Source: Methylomonas sp.
GTDB lineage: Bacteria > Pseudomonadota > Gammaproteobacteria > Methylococcales > Methylomonadaceae
Reading direction: 5' to 3'
NCBI GenBank assembly: GCA_026988155.1
Contig: JALSLW010000016.1
Location: 1 to 58,876 of the forward strand
DNA length: 58,876 bases
Shown piece after piece: positions 16,908-26,498 of the stretch (position 1 is the first letter of the stretch; each line of letters opens with the position of its first letter). A model generated the notes under the pieces. That model was not told where the DNA came from. It saw only the letters and a program-made list of their open reading frames with translations, and ran no database searches. Made by a program: the position numbers and the translations under genes.

Positions 16908-17828
16908 GTGAAATACACATACAAAATTATCGACGTTTTTACTAATCAGCCTTTTAATGGCGCACAGCTTGCCGTTTTCCCTGATGCAATAGGATTAAAT
17001 GACCAGCAAATGGCCTTGGTTGCTAGGGAATTAAACCTGACTGAAACCGTTTTCCTGACAAAAACACCAGGCAATGAAAATCATTTTCGGATGAAAATTT
17101 TCTCTCCTTTAGGTGAAATTGACTCTTCAGGCCATCCCATTATTGCGGCAGCCTATACCTTGGCATCCTGCGACAGATTAATTCTAAAAGATGGACATAC
17201 CCCAGTCACTTTTCTGCAAAATACCGGCGAAATACTTGCCAATGTCAGCAGTGAAAACAGTATACCCAGTCTTGTGCAATATACCCGTACAACCTCCCCC
17301 ATTGTTGATTATTTCACTCCTACTGAAGCAGAGCTCGGCAGTTTTTTAGGAATTGATGCAGCCTACATTGATAATAAAAAATATTCAACTCGCCTAGTAT
17401 CCTGCGGTGTTCCTTATTTAGTTGTGCCAACTTTTTATTATGAAACAGTCCGCGAAGCTAAATTTGATCTCGCAGCATGGAGTCAATCCATTGCACCGCA
17501 AACATCCGCACAGGCCATTTTATTGATATCACCCAAAACACCTTATAAAGACTCTGATTTTGCAGCACGTCTTGTCGGACCCAATATAGGCATAAATGAT
17601 GACCCGCCAGTTGGATTTGCGATGTCTGCATTAGCCGCCTTTCTATGTTCGTTCAGCCATATGCAAAAAGGAACCTATACCTTTGCTGTACAGCGAGGTG
17701 ATGAAAAAATGCGTCGCAGCGTACTAAACCTGGAAATGGATCATAAAGGTGAAGACACTTTGACTATACGGGTTGGAGGCGAAGCTGTTAAGGTTGCCGA
17801 AGGAACTATTTTTATTCCCGAAGCATAG
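16908..17828 (+). CDS. PhzF-family isomerase/epimerase
   Basis: 306-aa protein of the diaminopimelate-epimerase-like PhzF family. The catalytic glutamate lies in LNLTETVF and the second-half signature in SSGHPIIAAAY. Substrates are varied in this family, and phenazine synthesis itself is unlikely because no phz genes are near. The start is GTG at 16908 with a strong AGAGGGG site 8 nt upstream, inside the end of nirD, so it is probably co-transcribed with nirBD. The next gene (adenylation enzyme) follows after 72 bp. A role in the same small-molecule pathway is possible but unproven. Confidence 0.85.
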   Translation: MKYTYKIIDVFTNQPFNGAQLAVFPDAIGLNDQQMALVARELNLTETVFLTKTPGNENHFRMKIFSPLGEIDSSGHPIIAAAYTLASCDRLILKDGHTPVTFLQNTGEILANVSSENSIPSLVQYTRTTSPIVDYFTPTEAELGSFLGIDAAYIDNKKYSTRLVSCGVPYLVVPTFYYETVREAKFDLAAWSQSIAPQTSAQAILLISPKTPYKDSDFAARLVGPNIGINDDPPVGFAMSALAAFLCSFSHMQKGTYTFAVQRGDEKMRRSVLNLEMDHKGEDTLTIRVGGEAVKVAEGTIFIPEA

Positions 17829-17900
17829 TGCACACTGGGTAATTGTAATTGGATTAATAGACTGATAACCTGTTAATTCAGTTACCAACACACCCAGCCA

Positions 17901-19334
17901 ATGTCTTTACTCTCTGAATTTCTGCAACAGTGCAACTCTAATCCTGATAATACTGCATTAATAGAAGGCGAACGACAGCTTAGCTATCAACATCTATTGC
18001 TGCAAGCAAACCGACTAAGCACTATGCTTCAGTCTCGCAATAAACCTATCCAGCGGGTCATTATTGCCATGGACAGAGGCATCGATGCAGCCATTGCCAT
18101 TTTAGCTTCACTGCAAGCGGGGACATGCTATATTCCATTAGATCTAAAAAACCCAGCAGGCCGTCTTAATTATATTATTAATGATGCAGATGTTCAGTGC
18201 ATTTTAGGCAAAGGACCATGCCCTGAATGGCTGGAAACCCCCGATTTATGGCTTGATATTGAACAGCCACAGGGATCTGTGCCACAGCAGTCAGCTTCTG
18301 TAATGGGGAAGTCTTTAGCAGCAATACTATACACATCCGGATCTACAGGCTCTCCTAAAGGCGTAGCTCTTAGCCATAGAGCTATGAGTAATTTCGCCGA
18401 CTGGGCTTCCAGTACATTTAACATTACTGAAAATGATCATATTGCCTCCTTGGCCCCATTCCATTTTGACCTCAGTGTTTTTGACCTATTCAGCAGCTTA
18501 AGCAGCGGAGCAACAATTCACTTTGTCCCTTCCATGCTAGCCATGTCACCCAGCAGGTTAACATCCTGGTTAGCTGAACAGAGGATAACCGTCTGGTACA
18601 CTGTACCCTCTTTGCTTAGCTTTATTGCTTTAAAAGGCTCTTTAAAAACTACAGCACTGCCCTGTTTAAGAACCATTCTATTTGCGGGTGAAGTATTCCC
18701 TACTCCTCAGCTTATTGAACTATGCAAACTTTTGCCTAAAGTTAATTTTTACAATCTTTATGGCCCAACCGAAACCAATGTCTGCTGCTATTGGCCTGTT
18801 GATAAAAGCAGATTAATAGCTGACCAGACAATACCAATTGGGATTCCTGCCTGTAACTCTGCATTAACTATTGATGATAGTGAGTTAACTGTCAAAAGCG
18901 ATAACAATCTTTCTGGCTACTGGCAGCAGGGAAAATTAACGCCAGCGCTTTCTGCAGATAATAGCTATCGAACCGGCGATAAGGTGTCGCTGAATGAATA
19001 CGGTGAATATTGCTATCATGGCCGTTTAGACAGAATGCTAAAATGTTCTGGCTACCGTGTGGAACCGGCAGAAATAGAACATGCTATTTTGCAATGTCCT
19101 GAAGTTATACACTGTGCAGTCATTGGTATCAATGACAGTACTAGCGGACAGCGCCCTGTAGCCGCTGTAGTTTTAAAAGCCAACAGTCTGCTTGCTGATA
19201 TTGTTAAGCAGATTAGACAATCGTTGCCAGCCTATATGCAGCCATGTAAATATATTGCATTTGATTCTTTACCCTATTTAAGCAACGGTAAAATAGACTA
19301 TCAACAGCTGCAAAAGCAATTGGAGAAAAAATGA
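17901..19334 (+). CDS. stand-alone amino-acid adenylation (AMP-binding) enzyme
   Basis: 477-aa A-domain protein of the NRPS/DltA type. It has core motifs LYTSGSTGSPKGV (phosphate loop, about 148), HFDLSVFDLF (A4), NLYGPTETN (A5), YRTGDKV (A7), GRLDRMLKCSGYRVEPAEIE (A8 hinge) and LSNGKID (A10, catalytic lysine). All catalytic motifs are intact. No carrier domain is attached. It should activate an amino acid as the AMP ester and load a carrier protein or release a thioester. The next gene overlaps by four bases (ATGA), giving a coupled adenylation/dehydrogenation pair like prolyl-carrier systems (PltF/PltE, PigI/PigA). The substrate was not deduced. Confidence 0.82.
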   Translation: MSLLSEFLQQCNSNPDNTALIEGERQLSYQHLLLQANRLSTMLQSRNKPIQRVIIAMDRGIDAAIAILASLQAGTCYIPLDLKNPAGRLNYIINDADVQCILGKGPCPEWLETPDLWLDIEQPQGSVPQQSASVMGKSLAAILYTSGSTGSPKGVALSHRAMSNFADWASSTFNITENDHIASLAPFHFDLSVFDLFSSLSSGATIHFVPSMLAMSPSRLTSWLAEQRITVWYTVPSLLSFIALKGSLKTTALPCLRTILFAGEVFPTPQLIELCKLLPKVNFYNLYGPTETNVCCYWPVDKSRLIADQTIPIGIPACNSALTIDDSELTVKSDNNLSGYWQQGKLTPALSADNSYRTGDKVSLNEYGEYCYHGRLDRMLKCSGYRVEPAEIEHAILQCPEVIHCAVIGINDSTSGQRPVAAVVLKANSLLADIVKQIRQSLPAYMQPCKYIAFDSLPYLSNGKIDYQQLQKQLEKK

Positions 19335-20398
19335 GTGAACTACCTGCCATAGGTGATCATCAGGCATCAAAAAAACGCTTTATTTACTGCGCAGAACAGG
19401 GATTGCTTAAATATGCAATTCCTGCCCTCTACGGTGGACATGGCAATTTTTCTGATTTAGCTGAAGCTCACGAAGCTCTTGGAAAGTCCTCATTAGATAA
19501 TGGACTGATCCTTTCATTAAATGCACATCTTTGGGGAGCTATATTTCCCATTTTAAATTATGGTTCAGATGATCAGAAGCAATATTATCTAAAAAAGCTT
19601 ATTTCTGGCGCGTTTTTAGGCGGACATGCCATTACAGAGCCTCAGGCAGGCTCAGATCTTAATGCATTGGAAATGGCTGCAGAAATCACAGATGATGGCC
19701 TGCAGCTTAATGGGCGTAAACGTTTTATCACCAATACACCAATTGCAGATTTGCTGGTTGTTTACGCCCGTCTGGACAATAAATTATCCGCCATTATCAT
19801 CCACTCAGACGATAACGGGGCCAGTTTTCTTAACACCCCCGAAGTAACGGGTTGCAAAACAGCAACGATGGGGGATGTTATTTTAGAAAATTGCCTAGTG
19901 CCGCTAAGTAGACAGCTAGGCAAAACAGGTGCGGGCAACATGATGGTGCAGCAGGCATTAGAACTGGAACGTGCATTTATCTTTGCCGGCATTTGCGGTG
20001 TAATGGACTGGCAGTTTAAGCAGGTCATCCAATTTAGCCGTCAACGTCGTGTCAATGGCAGCCATTTGGGTAAAAACCAGGCCATTAGCCATACTATTGC
20101 AGAAATGAAAGTACGGCTCGATACTATCAAACTCTGGGTTAATGAATGTGCCCGATTAAAGGACAATAATAGACGCATTACTCTAGCCAGCGCCCAAACC
20201 AAACTATTTGCATCTGAAGCTTTTTTGCAATCAAGCCTTGATGCAGTGCAGATTATGGGAAGCCATGGCTTGGTAAAAGATAGTGCCATGACAGACCTTG
20301 TTCATGATGCTTTAGCAAGCCGTCTATTTTCAGGTTCGTCCGAAATCCAAAAAAACATTATTGCCGCATTGTCAGGAACTGGCGAAGGCTATAAATAA
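19331..20398 (+). CDS. acyl-CoA dehydrogenase-family flavoenzyme
   Basis: 355 aa, slightly short for the family (about 380). It has the FAD-binding segments HAITEPQAGSDLN and GRKRFITNTPIADLLVVY and the C-terminal four-helix part ending with DALASRLFSGSSEIQKNII. It probably oxidises an acyl or aminoacyl thioester on a carrier. Its ATG overlaps the stop of the adenylation gene (ATGA), so the two are made together, as in prolyl-carrier oxidation pairs. No electron-transfer flavoprotein or carrier protein gene lies nearby. A weak terminator follows. Confidence 0.82.
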   Translation: MSELPAIGDHQASKKRFIYCAEQGLLKYAIPALYGGHGNFSDLAEAHEALGKSSLDNGLILSLNAHLWGAIFPILNYGSDDQKQYYLKKLISGAFLGGHAITEPQAGSDLNALEMAAEITDDGLQLNGRKRFITNTPIADLLVVYARLDNKLSAIIIHSDDNGASFLNTPEVTGCKTATMGDVILENCLVPLSRQLGKTGAGNMMVQQALELERAFIFAGICGVMDWQFKQVIQFSRQRRVNGSHLGKNQAISHTIAEMKVRLDTIKLWVNECARLKDNNRRITLASAQTKLFASEAFLQSSLDAVQIMGSHGLVKDSAMTDLVHDALASRLFSGSSEIQKNIIAALSGTGEGYK

Positions 20399-20413
20399 TT
20401 CCATAAAAAGCGG

Positions 20414-20442
20414 ACTGTCTGTAAGGTAGAATAGACAGTTTT
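20414..20442 (+). terminator. intrinsic terminator-like hairpin
   Basis: ACTGTCT / AGACAGT (7-bp stem, 12-nt loop) followed by TTTT, 16 nt after the acyl-CoA dehydrogenase stop. It separates this cluster from ubiG. Confidence 0.55.
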
Positions 20443-20501
20443 ATACAATGACGAATAACCTAGTAATATAGTAAACTATACAAAATTTAACGCAGATCAT
20501 T

Positions 20502-21209
20502 ATGACAGCATCAGAAAACGTACATCAACACGAAATAGAAAAATTTGGCTCACAGGCAGAGCGCTGGTGGGACCCGCAAGGCGAATTTAAAACATTGCAT
20601 GATGTTAATCCGCTAAGAATTCGCTTTATCCAAGATTATGCCGATTTACAGGGAAAACGAATTGTTGATGTGGGCTGTGGCGGCGGCATACTGACAGAAG
20701 GCCTTGCAAAACACGGAGCTGACGCACTGGGTATTGATTTAAGCGAAGAACTTTTAGATGTAGCTGATTTGCACGGTCTGGAATCTGGCGTAAGCGCCAA
20801 GTATAAAAAAATCAGTGCAGAAGCATTGGCAGAGCAAGAACCTGAAAGTTTCGATCATGTTACCTGTATGGAAATGCTGGAGCATGTACCAGAACCGGGC
20901 TCTATAATTGATGCCTGTGCCAGATTGGTTAAACCGGGCGGAATGGTTTTCTTTTCTACTCTAAACCGTGTACCCAAAGCCTATCTATTAGCCATTGTGG
21001 CCGCTGAACATCTTCTGAAAATGGTACCCAAAGGTACGCACGAATACAAAACATTTATTAAACCTTCAGAACTGAGCCAGACAGCAAGAAAAGCAGGGCT
21101 CGAACTGCAAGGCATGGTAGGCATTGAATATAACCCTTTCAGCAAACGCTTTAAGTTGGGCAAGGATATTGATGTCAATTACATTGCAGCTTTTAATCGT
21201 CCGCTATAA
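20502..21209 (+). CDS. ubiG: ubiquinone biosynthesis O-methyltransferase
   Basis: 235-aa class I SAM methyltransferase carrying out both O-methylations of ubiquinone synthesis. SAM motif VDVGCGGGILTEGLAKHGA lies at about 50-68, followed by GIDLSEELL and VTCMEMLEHVPEP. The N-terminal FGSQAERWWDPQGEFKTLH block is diagnostic for UbiG. The stop overlaps the next start as TAATG. Order ubiG-phosphatase-yciK matches many gammaproteobacteria. Confidence 0.95.
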   Translation: MTASENVHQHEIEKFGSQAERWWDPQGEFKTLHDVNPLRIRFIQDYADLQGKRIVDVGCGGGILTEGLAKHGADALGIDLSEELLDVADLHGLESGVSAKYKKISAEALAEQEPESFDHVTCMEMLEHVPEPGSIIDACARLVKPGGMVFFSTLNRVPKAYLLAIVAAEHLLKMVPKGTHEYKTFIKPSELSQTARKAGLELQGMVGIEYNPFSKRFKLGKDIDVNYIAAFNRPL

Positions 21210-21883
21210 TGACCGCTGAATTTACCTTATCCTGTGTACTGTTTGATCTGGACGGTACTTTAGTTGATACAGCTCCTGATTTAATTGCCTGCTTAAACAA
21301 TGCACTTAAAGCTCATGGGTTTAATGAGGTTGCTAGCGCTAGCATTAAACCGTTTATCTCCTATGGCGCTATCGCCATGATTAATAAAAGTGTAACTGAC
21401 CTTGACGAAATAGCTCAAAATAAAATTCTTGAAACGATGCTTTCGCTTTACCAGAACAACATTGCCAAACATAGTCAATTTTTTTCGGGTATCACTGAAA
21501 CACTAAAAACTATTGAATCTTTAGGTCTAAAATGGGGCATCATCACTAACAAAAAAGAGCGCTTTACCAATCCCTTAGTTGATGCTCTTGGCTTAAAACA
21601 GCGGGCCTCCTGCATCATTAGTGGCGACACCACTGAAAATAGCAAGCCACATCCAGAACCTATGCTAACAGCTTCAGCACTGGCAAATGTAAAGCCCGAA
21701 GAATGCGTTTATATCGGCGATGCTATGCACGATATTGATGCAGGTAAAAATGCCAACATGAAAACATTGGCAGCCACATACGGATACCTTAAGCCTGACG
21801 ACACCCCTTCTAGCTGGGGTGCAGATGCATTAATAGATTCCCCAGAACAATTAACCTTATGGATTACTGCAGCATGCCATTAA
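21209..21883 (+). CDS. HAD phosphatase: MupP (MurNAc-6-P phosphatase) or phosphoglycolate phosphatase
   Basis: 224-aa HAD-superfamily enzyme with LFDLDGTLVDTAPDL (nucleophile Asp), IITNKKERF, SKPHPEPML and YIGDAMHDIDAG. Sequence alone reads as Gph-like. In Pseudomonas the gene between ubiG and yciK is mupP, which dephosphorylates N-acetylmuramic acid 6-phosphate in cell-wall recycling, and the context here is identical. MupP is therefore a serious alternative to the usual 'gph' label. It is coupled to ubiG and overlaps yciK by 10 nt. Confidence 0.85.
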   Translation: MTAEFTLSCVLFDLDGTLVDTAPDLIACLNNALKAHGFNEVASASIKPFISYGAIAMINKSVTDLDEIAQNKILETMLSLYQNNIAKHSQFFSGITETLKTIESLGLKWGIITNKKERFTNPLVDALGLKQRASCIISGDTTENSKPHPEPMLTASALANVKPEECVYIGDAMHDIDAGKNANMKTLAATYGYLKPDDTPSSWGADALIDSPEQLTLWITAACH

Positions 21884-22626
21884 AAGATCAAGTCATTTTA
21901 ATTACCGGAGCCGGTGGCGGATTAGGTGGTACTGCAGCTCTTGCTTTAGCTAAACAGGGTGCCCATATTATTTTGTTGGATAAAAGCATTCCAAAATTAG
22001 AAAAAATCTATGACGCCATTATTGAGGCGGATGCTCCCAAGCCAACACTCTACCCTTTTGATCTTGCCGGCGCATCGGAAGTACAATATGAAGAATTGGC
22101 AGTAACCATTAAAGATACTTATGGATCACTGCAAGGTTTGCTGCATTCTGCTGTTGAACTTAGCGCCTACACTCCTATAGAAATCCATGAAACTAAAGAT
22201 TGGGGACATGCTTTAAACGTCAATTTAAATGCTCCTTTTATATTGACTCGCGTTCTGCTTCCTGTAATGCATAAAAGCCCACATGCTTCCATTGTTTTTA
22301 CCAGCGACTCAATAGCCAGAAAACCCCAGGCATATAGTGGCGCTTATGGCGTATCTAAAATTGCACTTGAAGGTTTTGCAAAAATTTTAGCGGAAGAATT
22401 AGAAGCCTCACAAAAAATACGCGTCAACACTCTCGTCCCTGGCGCAGTTGATTCACCTTTGCGCAAAAAATTATTTCCCGCAGAAGATAAAAGCAAATTG
22501 CCTGCCATGGACAGTTTAAATAAAATATATACCTATCTATTCGGCTCAGAAAGCATTGGTGTAACAGGTCAAACTATTGATGCACAAACATATAAACCAA
22601 ACAAATCAGCTGATCAATTAGCTTGA
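21874..22626 (+). CDS. yciK: YciK-family short-chain dehydrogenase
   Basis: 250-aa SDR with ITGAGGGLGGTAALALA (NAD(P) loop) and an active site with the catalytic pair YGVSK. Substrate unknown for this conserved family. The ATG at 21874 (MPLKDQ) is preferred to an in-frame ATG at 21859 because family members start M-x-L-K-(D/G). It overlaps the upstream phosphatase by 10 nt, so it is translationally coupled. Confidence 0.88.
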   Translation: MPLKDQVILITGAGGGLGGTAALALAKQGAHIILLDKSIPKLEKIYDAIIEADAPKPTLYPFDLAGASEVQYEELAVTIKDTYGSLQGLLHSAVELSAYTPIEIHETKDWGHALNVNLNAPFILTRVLLPVMHKSPHASIVFTSDSIARKPQAYSGAYGVSKIALEGFAKILAEELEASQKIRVNTLVPGAVDSPLRKKLFPAEDKSKLPAMDSLNKIYTYLFGSESIGVTGQTIDAQTYKPNKSADQLA

Positions 22627-22761
22627 CTGTAACTTATTAAACAATATGCTTAATACAATTTTTCACCACTCACCCAACAGAAGCTGTTTTATAACGTGTT
22701 CAGATTTTCCGCAAAATCCGTGCTCAGCTGAATTATTTAGGTTTAACCGGTAATTAATACT

Positions 22762-23310
22762 ATGTCAGAAAGAGAAACCATTATTTTAACCCGAGATGTT
22801 AATGTTGTTATGATTCCTGACGGTAATCACGGCACTTTAAGCAAGGGCAAAGAAGTTACAATCCACCAGTCTTTGGGCGACAACTACACTGTCGTTACTG
22901 AACATGGCCATATGGTACGCATTTCCGGTACAGATGCTGATGCCTTAGGCAAAGAATCCCATTCTTTACAAACTCTGGTATCTGAAACCAACCCGGTTGC
23001 AGTTGAAAAAAATTGCTGGGAAGTGATGAAAACAGTATATGACCCTGAAATACCCGTCAATATTGTCGACTTGGGGCTAGTCTATCAGTGCAAAGTTGAA
23101 CCGGCAAAAGAAGAAGGCAATGATGTACATATTCAAATGACCTTAACTGCCCCCGGATGTGGCATGGGCCCCGTTATTCAGGGAGATGTCGAGAAGAGCA
23201 TACGCTCTTTGCCCGGCGTAAACTCAGTTAATGTTGAAGTGGTTCTTGATCCGCCATGGAGTAGAGATATGATGTCTGAAGTCGCCCAGGTGCAGCTAGG
23301 TCTGTTTTAA
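22762..23310 (+). CDS. sufT: putative Fe-S cluster assembly protein SufT
   Basis: 182 aa. The C-terminal DUF59/MIP18 domain contains the VYDPEIPVNIVDLGLVY block and the conserved cysteine in LTAPGCGMGP. The N-terminal segment of about 80 residues (ILTRDVNVVMIPDG) is typical of SufT as found in SUF systems. It probably assists Fe-S maturation. No other suf genes are adjacent. A 135-bp gap separates it from yciK. Confidence 0.85.
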   Translation: MSERETIILTRDVNVVMIPDGNHGTLSKGKEVTIHQSLGDNYTVVTEHGHMVRISGTDADALGKESHSLQTLVSETNPVAVEKNCWEVMKTVYDPEIPVNIVDLGLVYQCKVEPAKEEGNDVHIQMTLTAPGCGMGPVIQGDVEKSIRSLPGVNSVNVEVVLDPPWSRDMMSEVAQVQLGLF

Positions 23311-23475
23311 AAAGGCATGGCTGATATTTATACTTTACAAAGGCAGTTCTAGCTAGCATATCTATGAGTTTTCAATACAAAAAAACAACATTGTTGCTTA
23401 AAAACTAAAGTGCTCTATTGCTAACCGGCATCCTATGCTATCATATTCGGCTTTAATAACTAGAATAGAAAGAAA

Positions 23476-23694
23476 ATGGCAAAAGAAGATCAAATTGAGA
23501 TGGAAGGAAAAGTGATAGACACCCTTCCTAACACCATGTTCCGTGTAGAGCTAGAAAATGGACATGTCATTACAGCTCATATTTCAGGAAAAATGCGCAA
23601 ACATTATATTCGCATTCTAACAGGCGATAGCGTAAAGGTTGAAATGACGCCTTATGATTTAACCAAAGGTCGCATTACATTCCGTATACGCTAA
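23476..23694 (+). CDS. infA: translation initiation factor IF-1
   Basis: 72-aa OB-fold protein with the standard IF-1 start ([19 protein letters not shown]) and end ([12 protein letters not shown]). It binds the ribosomal A site during initiation. Its position beside clpA, read convergently, matches many gammaproteobacteria. Confidence 0.97.
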   Translation: MAKEDQIEMEGKVIDTLPNTMFRVELENGHVITAHISGKMRKHYIRILTGDSVKVEMTPYDLTKGRITFRIR

Positions 23695-23749
23695 CCCTAC
23701 CACCCCAGAGCACTCATCAAAAGCAGGACTATAGCAAAAAAGCATCTAT

Positions 23750-26023
23750 TCAACTGCTTTCTGCTATGGCCAGACCTTTATTTTCTATAGAAAAAGCAAG
23801 CTCTTTATCTTCAACGTAAATTCTCACATGCCCACCATCAGCCAACTTCCCAAACAGCAAATCGTTAGCCAATGGTTTTTTAATTTTATCCTGAATTAAT
23901 CGCGCCATCGGCCTGGCACCCATTTTGGGGTCACACCCATGCTCAGCCAGCCACAGCCTAGCTTCAGAGCCTAAAGACAGGGTAACATTCTTTTCAGCGA
24001 GCACATGCTCCAATTCAAAAATAAATTTATCTACAACACTGCCAACAATTGAAATATCCAAAGGTTTAAATTGCACAATAGCATCTAAACGATTCCTAAA
24101 TTCAGGGGAGAAGTTTCTTTCTATTACCTTCAGACTATCCGAACTGTGATCCTGCTGAGTAAAGCCAATTGAAGCCCGACTACTTTCTTCAGCACCTGCA
24201 TTAGTGGTCATCACTAAAATAATATTCCGAAAATCCGCCTTGCGGCCATTATTATCAGTTAATGAACCGTGATCCATCACCTGTAACAGTAAATTAAATA
24301 CATCTGGATGGGCTTTTTCCAGCTCATCCAGTAATAAAACTGCGTGAGGATGCTTATTCACGGCTTCTGTCAGCAATCCGCCCTGATCAAACCCGACATA
24401 CCCCGGTGGCGCACCAATCAGGCGCGAGACCGTATGGCGTTCCATATATTCAGACATATCAAAACGGATCAGCTCAACACCCAGCACTTTTGCTAACTGC
24501 TTAGTCACTTCTGTTTTGCCTACCCCTGTAGGCCCTGAAAACAGAAAGGATCCAATGGTTTTAGAAGTATCTCTTAAACCTGCACGCGATAGCTTGATAG
24601 CCGATGCCAATTCAGCTATAGCTTCATCCTGACCAAAAACCAGCATTTTCAAGTTCTTTTCCAAGGACTCCAGTTTATCTTTATCACTGCTAGACACTGA
24701 CTTTTCTGGAATTCTGGCGATTTTCGCAATAATCTCTTCGATTTCGGCAATATCTATTACCGTCTTCCGTTCTTCATCTTTAAAAAGTCGCTGCCTAGCA
24801 CCCGCCTCATCAATCACATCAATTGCTTTATCTGGCAAAAAGCGATCCGTAATAAAGCGATCAGACAATTCAGCTGCCAATCGTATAGCTTCTTTTGTAT
24901 ATTTTAAATCATGATGCTCTTCAAAACGCGATCTAAGCCCTGTTAAAATTTTAATGGTATCTTCGACTGTTGGCTCAACTACATCAATTTTCTGAAACCG
25001 TCTGGCCAAAGCATGGTCCTTTTCAAAAATACCGCGATATTCCTGGTATGTTGTGGACCCAATGCAGCGTAACTGTCCGGATGCCAGCACTGGCTTGATC
25101 AGATTAGAAGCATCCATTACTCCGCCTGAAGCAGAACCAGCGCCAATGATAGTATGAATTTCGTCTATAAACAAAATAGATTCCGGCTGCTTTTTAAGCT
25201 GATTGATCAATGCTTTTAGTCGTTTTTCAAAATCGCCCCGATATTTAGTTCCTGCAACTAATGCACCTAAGTCCAATGAATAAATGATATTGCCGTGCAA
25301 TACATCAGGCACGCTTTCTTCGATAATGCGCCTAGCCAAACCTTCAGCAATTGCGGTTTTCCCCACACCCGACTCACCAACCAGCAGGGGATTATTTTTG
25401 CGTCGCCTGCAAAGCACCTGAATCGTACGCTCAACTTCTTGTTCCCGCCCAATTAGCGGATCAATTCTTCCGAGCCGGGCCTCTTCATTTAGGTTGGTTG
25501 CGTATTTTTCAAGCGGCAAAGCCTCTGCCGGTTCAGTGCCATTCTTTTCAGAACTTTCCCTCCCTTCACCTTCATTCTCTATATCTTGCTCAATTTTAGT
25601 AATCCCATGAGCAAGGTAATTGACAACATCTAATCGGCTAATATCATATTTGCTGAGAATATAAACCGCATGAGAATCCTGTTCGCTAAATAATGCGATA
25701 AATAAATTAGCGCCAACCACTTCTTTTTTATCAGATGCCTGAACATGAAAAACGGCCCGCTGCAAAACCCTTTGAAACCCTAAGGTAGGCTGTGTTTCTC
25801 GCTGTATTTTTTCTGGAATCAAAGAAACTGTTTCATCAATAAACTGGGTTAATTCCCCCCGCAGCGCCATAGTGTCACAGCCGCAGGCCTGCAAAATCGG
25901 CTTAACCGTTGCATTATCCAGCAAAGCCAAAAGCAAATGCTCTACTGTAATAAACTCATGCCGTTTACTATGAGCATTAGTAAACGCTTGATTTAATGTT
26001 AATTCCAATTCTTTACTTAGCAT
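23750..26023 (-). CDS. clpA: ATP-dependent Clp protease ATP-binding subunit ClpA
   Basis: 757-aa Hsp100 unfoldase that feeds substrates to ClpP. It has an N-terminal Clp repeat domain (about 1-145), a first AAA+ module (Walker A GESGVGKTA, Walker B ILFIDEIH), and a second with GPTGVGKTE and LLLDELEKAHPD. The ClpP-binding I/L-G-(F/L) loop should lie in the second module. An acidic linker (about 155-175) separates the N-domain from the first module. It lies 18 bp downstream of clpS, its adaptor. Confidence 0.96.
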   Translation of the reverse strand: MLSKELELTLNQAFTNAHSKRHEFITVEHLLLALLDNATVKPILQACGCDTMALRGELTQFIDETVSLIPEKIQRETQPTLGFQRVLQRAVFHVQASDKKEVVGANLFIALFSEQDSHAVYILSKYDISRLDVVNYLAHGITKIEQDIENEGEGRESSEKNGTEPAEALPLEKYATNLNEEARLGRIDPLIGREQEVERTIQVLCRRRKNNPLLVGESGVGKTAIAEGLARRIIEESVPDVLHGNIIYSLDLGALVAGTKYRGDFEKRLKALINQLKKQPESILFIDEIHTIIGAGSASGGVMDASNLIKPVLASGQLRCIGSTTYQEYRGIFEKDHALARRFQKIDVVEPTVEDTIKILTGLRSRFEEHHDLKYTKEAIRLAAELSDRFITDRFLPDKAIDVIDEAGARQRLFKDEERKTVIDIAEIEEIIAKIARIPEKSVSSSDKDKLESLEKNLKMLVFGQDEAIAELASAIKLSRAGLRDTSKTIGSFLFSGPTGVGKTEVTKQLAKVLGVELIRFDMSEYMERHTVSRLIGAPPGYVGFDQGGLLTEAVNKHPHAVLLLDELEKAHPDVFNLLLQVMDHGSLTDNNGRKADFRNIILVMTTNAGAEESSRASIGFTQQDHSSDSLKVIERNFSPEFRNRLDAIVQFKPLDISIVGSVVDKFIFELEHVLAEKNVTLSLGSEARLWLAEHGCDPKMGARPMARLIQDKIKKPLANDLLFGKLADGGHVRIYVEDKELAFSIENKGLAIAESS

Positions 26024-26041
26024 AACTTTCCCAATTTATTT

Positions 26042-26368
26042 TTACGCTTCTTCCATCGCACACATCAGCGGGTGGTGGTTTTCACGGGAGTATTCATTAA
26101 CTATATGTACTTTAGTTTCGGCAACATCTTTGCTGAAAACACCGCAGACACCCACACCATTAGTGTGAACCTGCAACATCACTTGCGTTGCTTTATCTTC
26201 ATCCATATTGAAATGTTCCGTCAAAATTTCAACAACAAAATCCATTGGCGTAAAGTCATCGTTTAATAGCACAACTTTATATAGTGGCGGACGCTTTAAT
26301 TTTGGCTTTGCTTCCTGTACGGCAATTCCGCTATCACCGTCATCAAAATTTGGATTAGTATCGGACAT
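26042..26368 (-). CDS. clpS: ATP-dependent Clp protease adapter ClpS
   Basis: 108-aa N-degron adaptor. Visible are the PPLYKVVLLNDDFTPMDFVV block, with the NDD substrate pocket and the Met gate, and the HTNGVGVCGVF motif with its pocket histidine. It delivers N-end-rule substrates to ClpA, encoded immediately downstream on the same strand. Confidence 0.96.
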   Translation of the reverse strand: MSDTNPNFDDGDSGIAVQEAKPKLKRPPLYKVVLLNDDFTPMDFVVEILTEHFNMDEDKATQVMLQVHTNGVGVCGVFSKDVAETKVHIVNEYSRENHHPLMCAMEEA

Positions 26369-26498
26369 TCTAAAAACTAAAATAATTTAAATATATTAAA
26401 GTGTAACATAGTACCTAAAATTGTAAATTTCAATGTTTACACATCAAAAAAGCATTTCTTGTAAAATATCACCGTTATTCGAGTATAGAGGAAAATTC

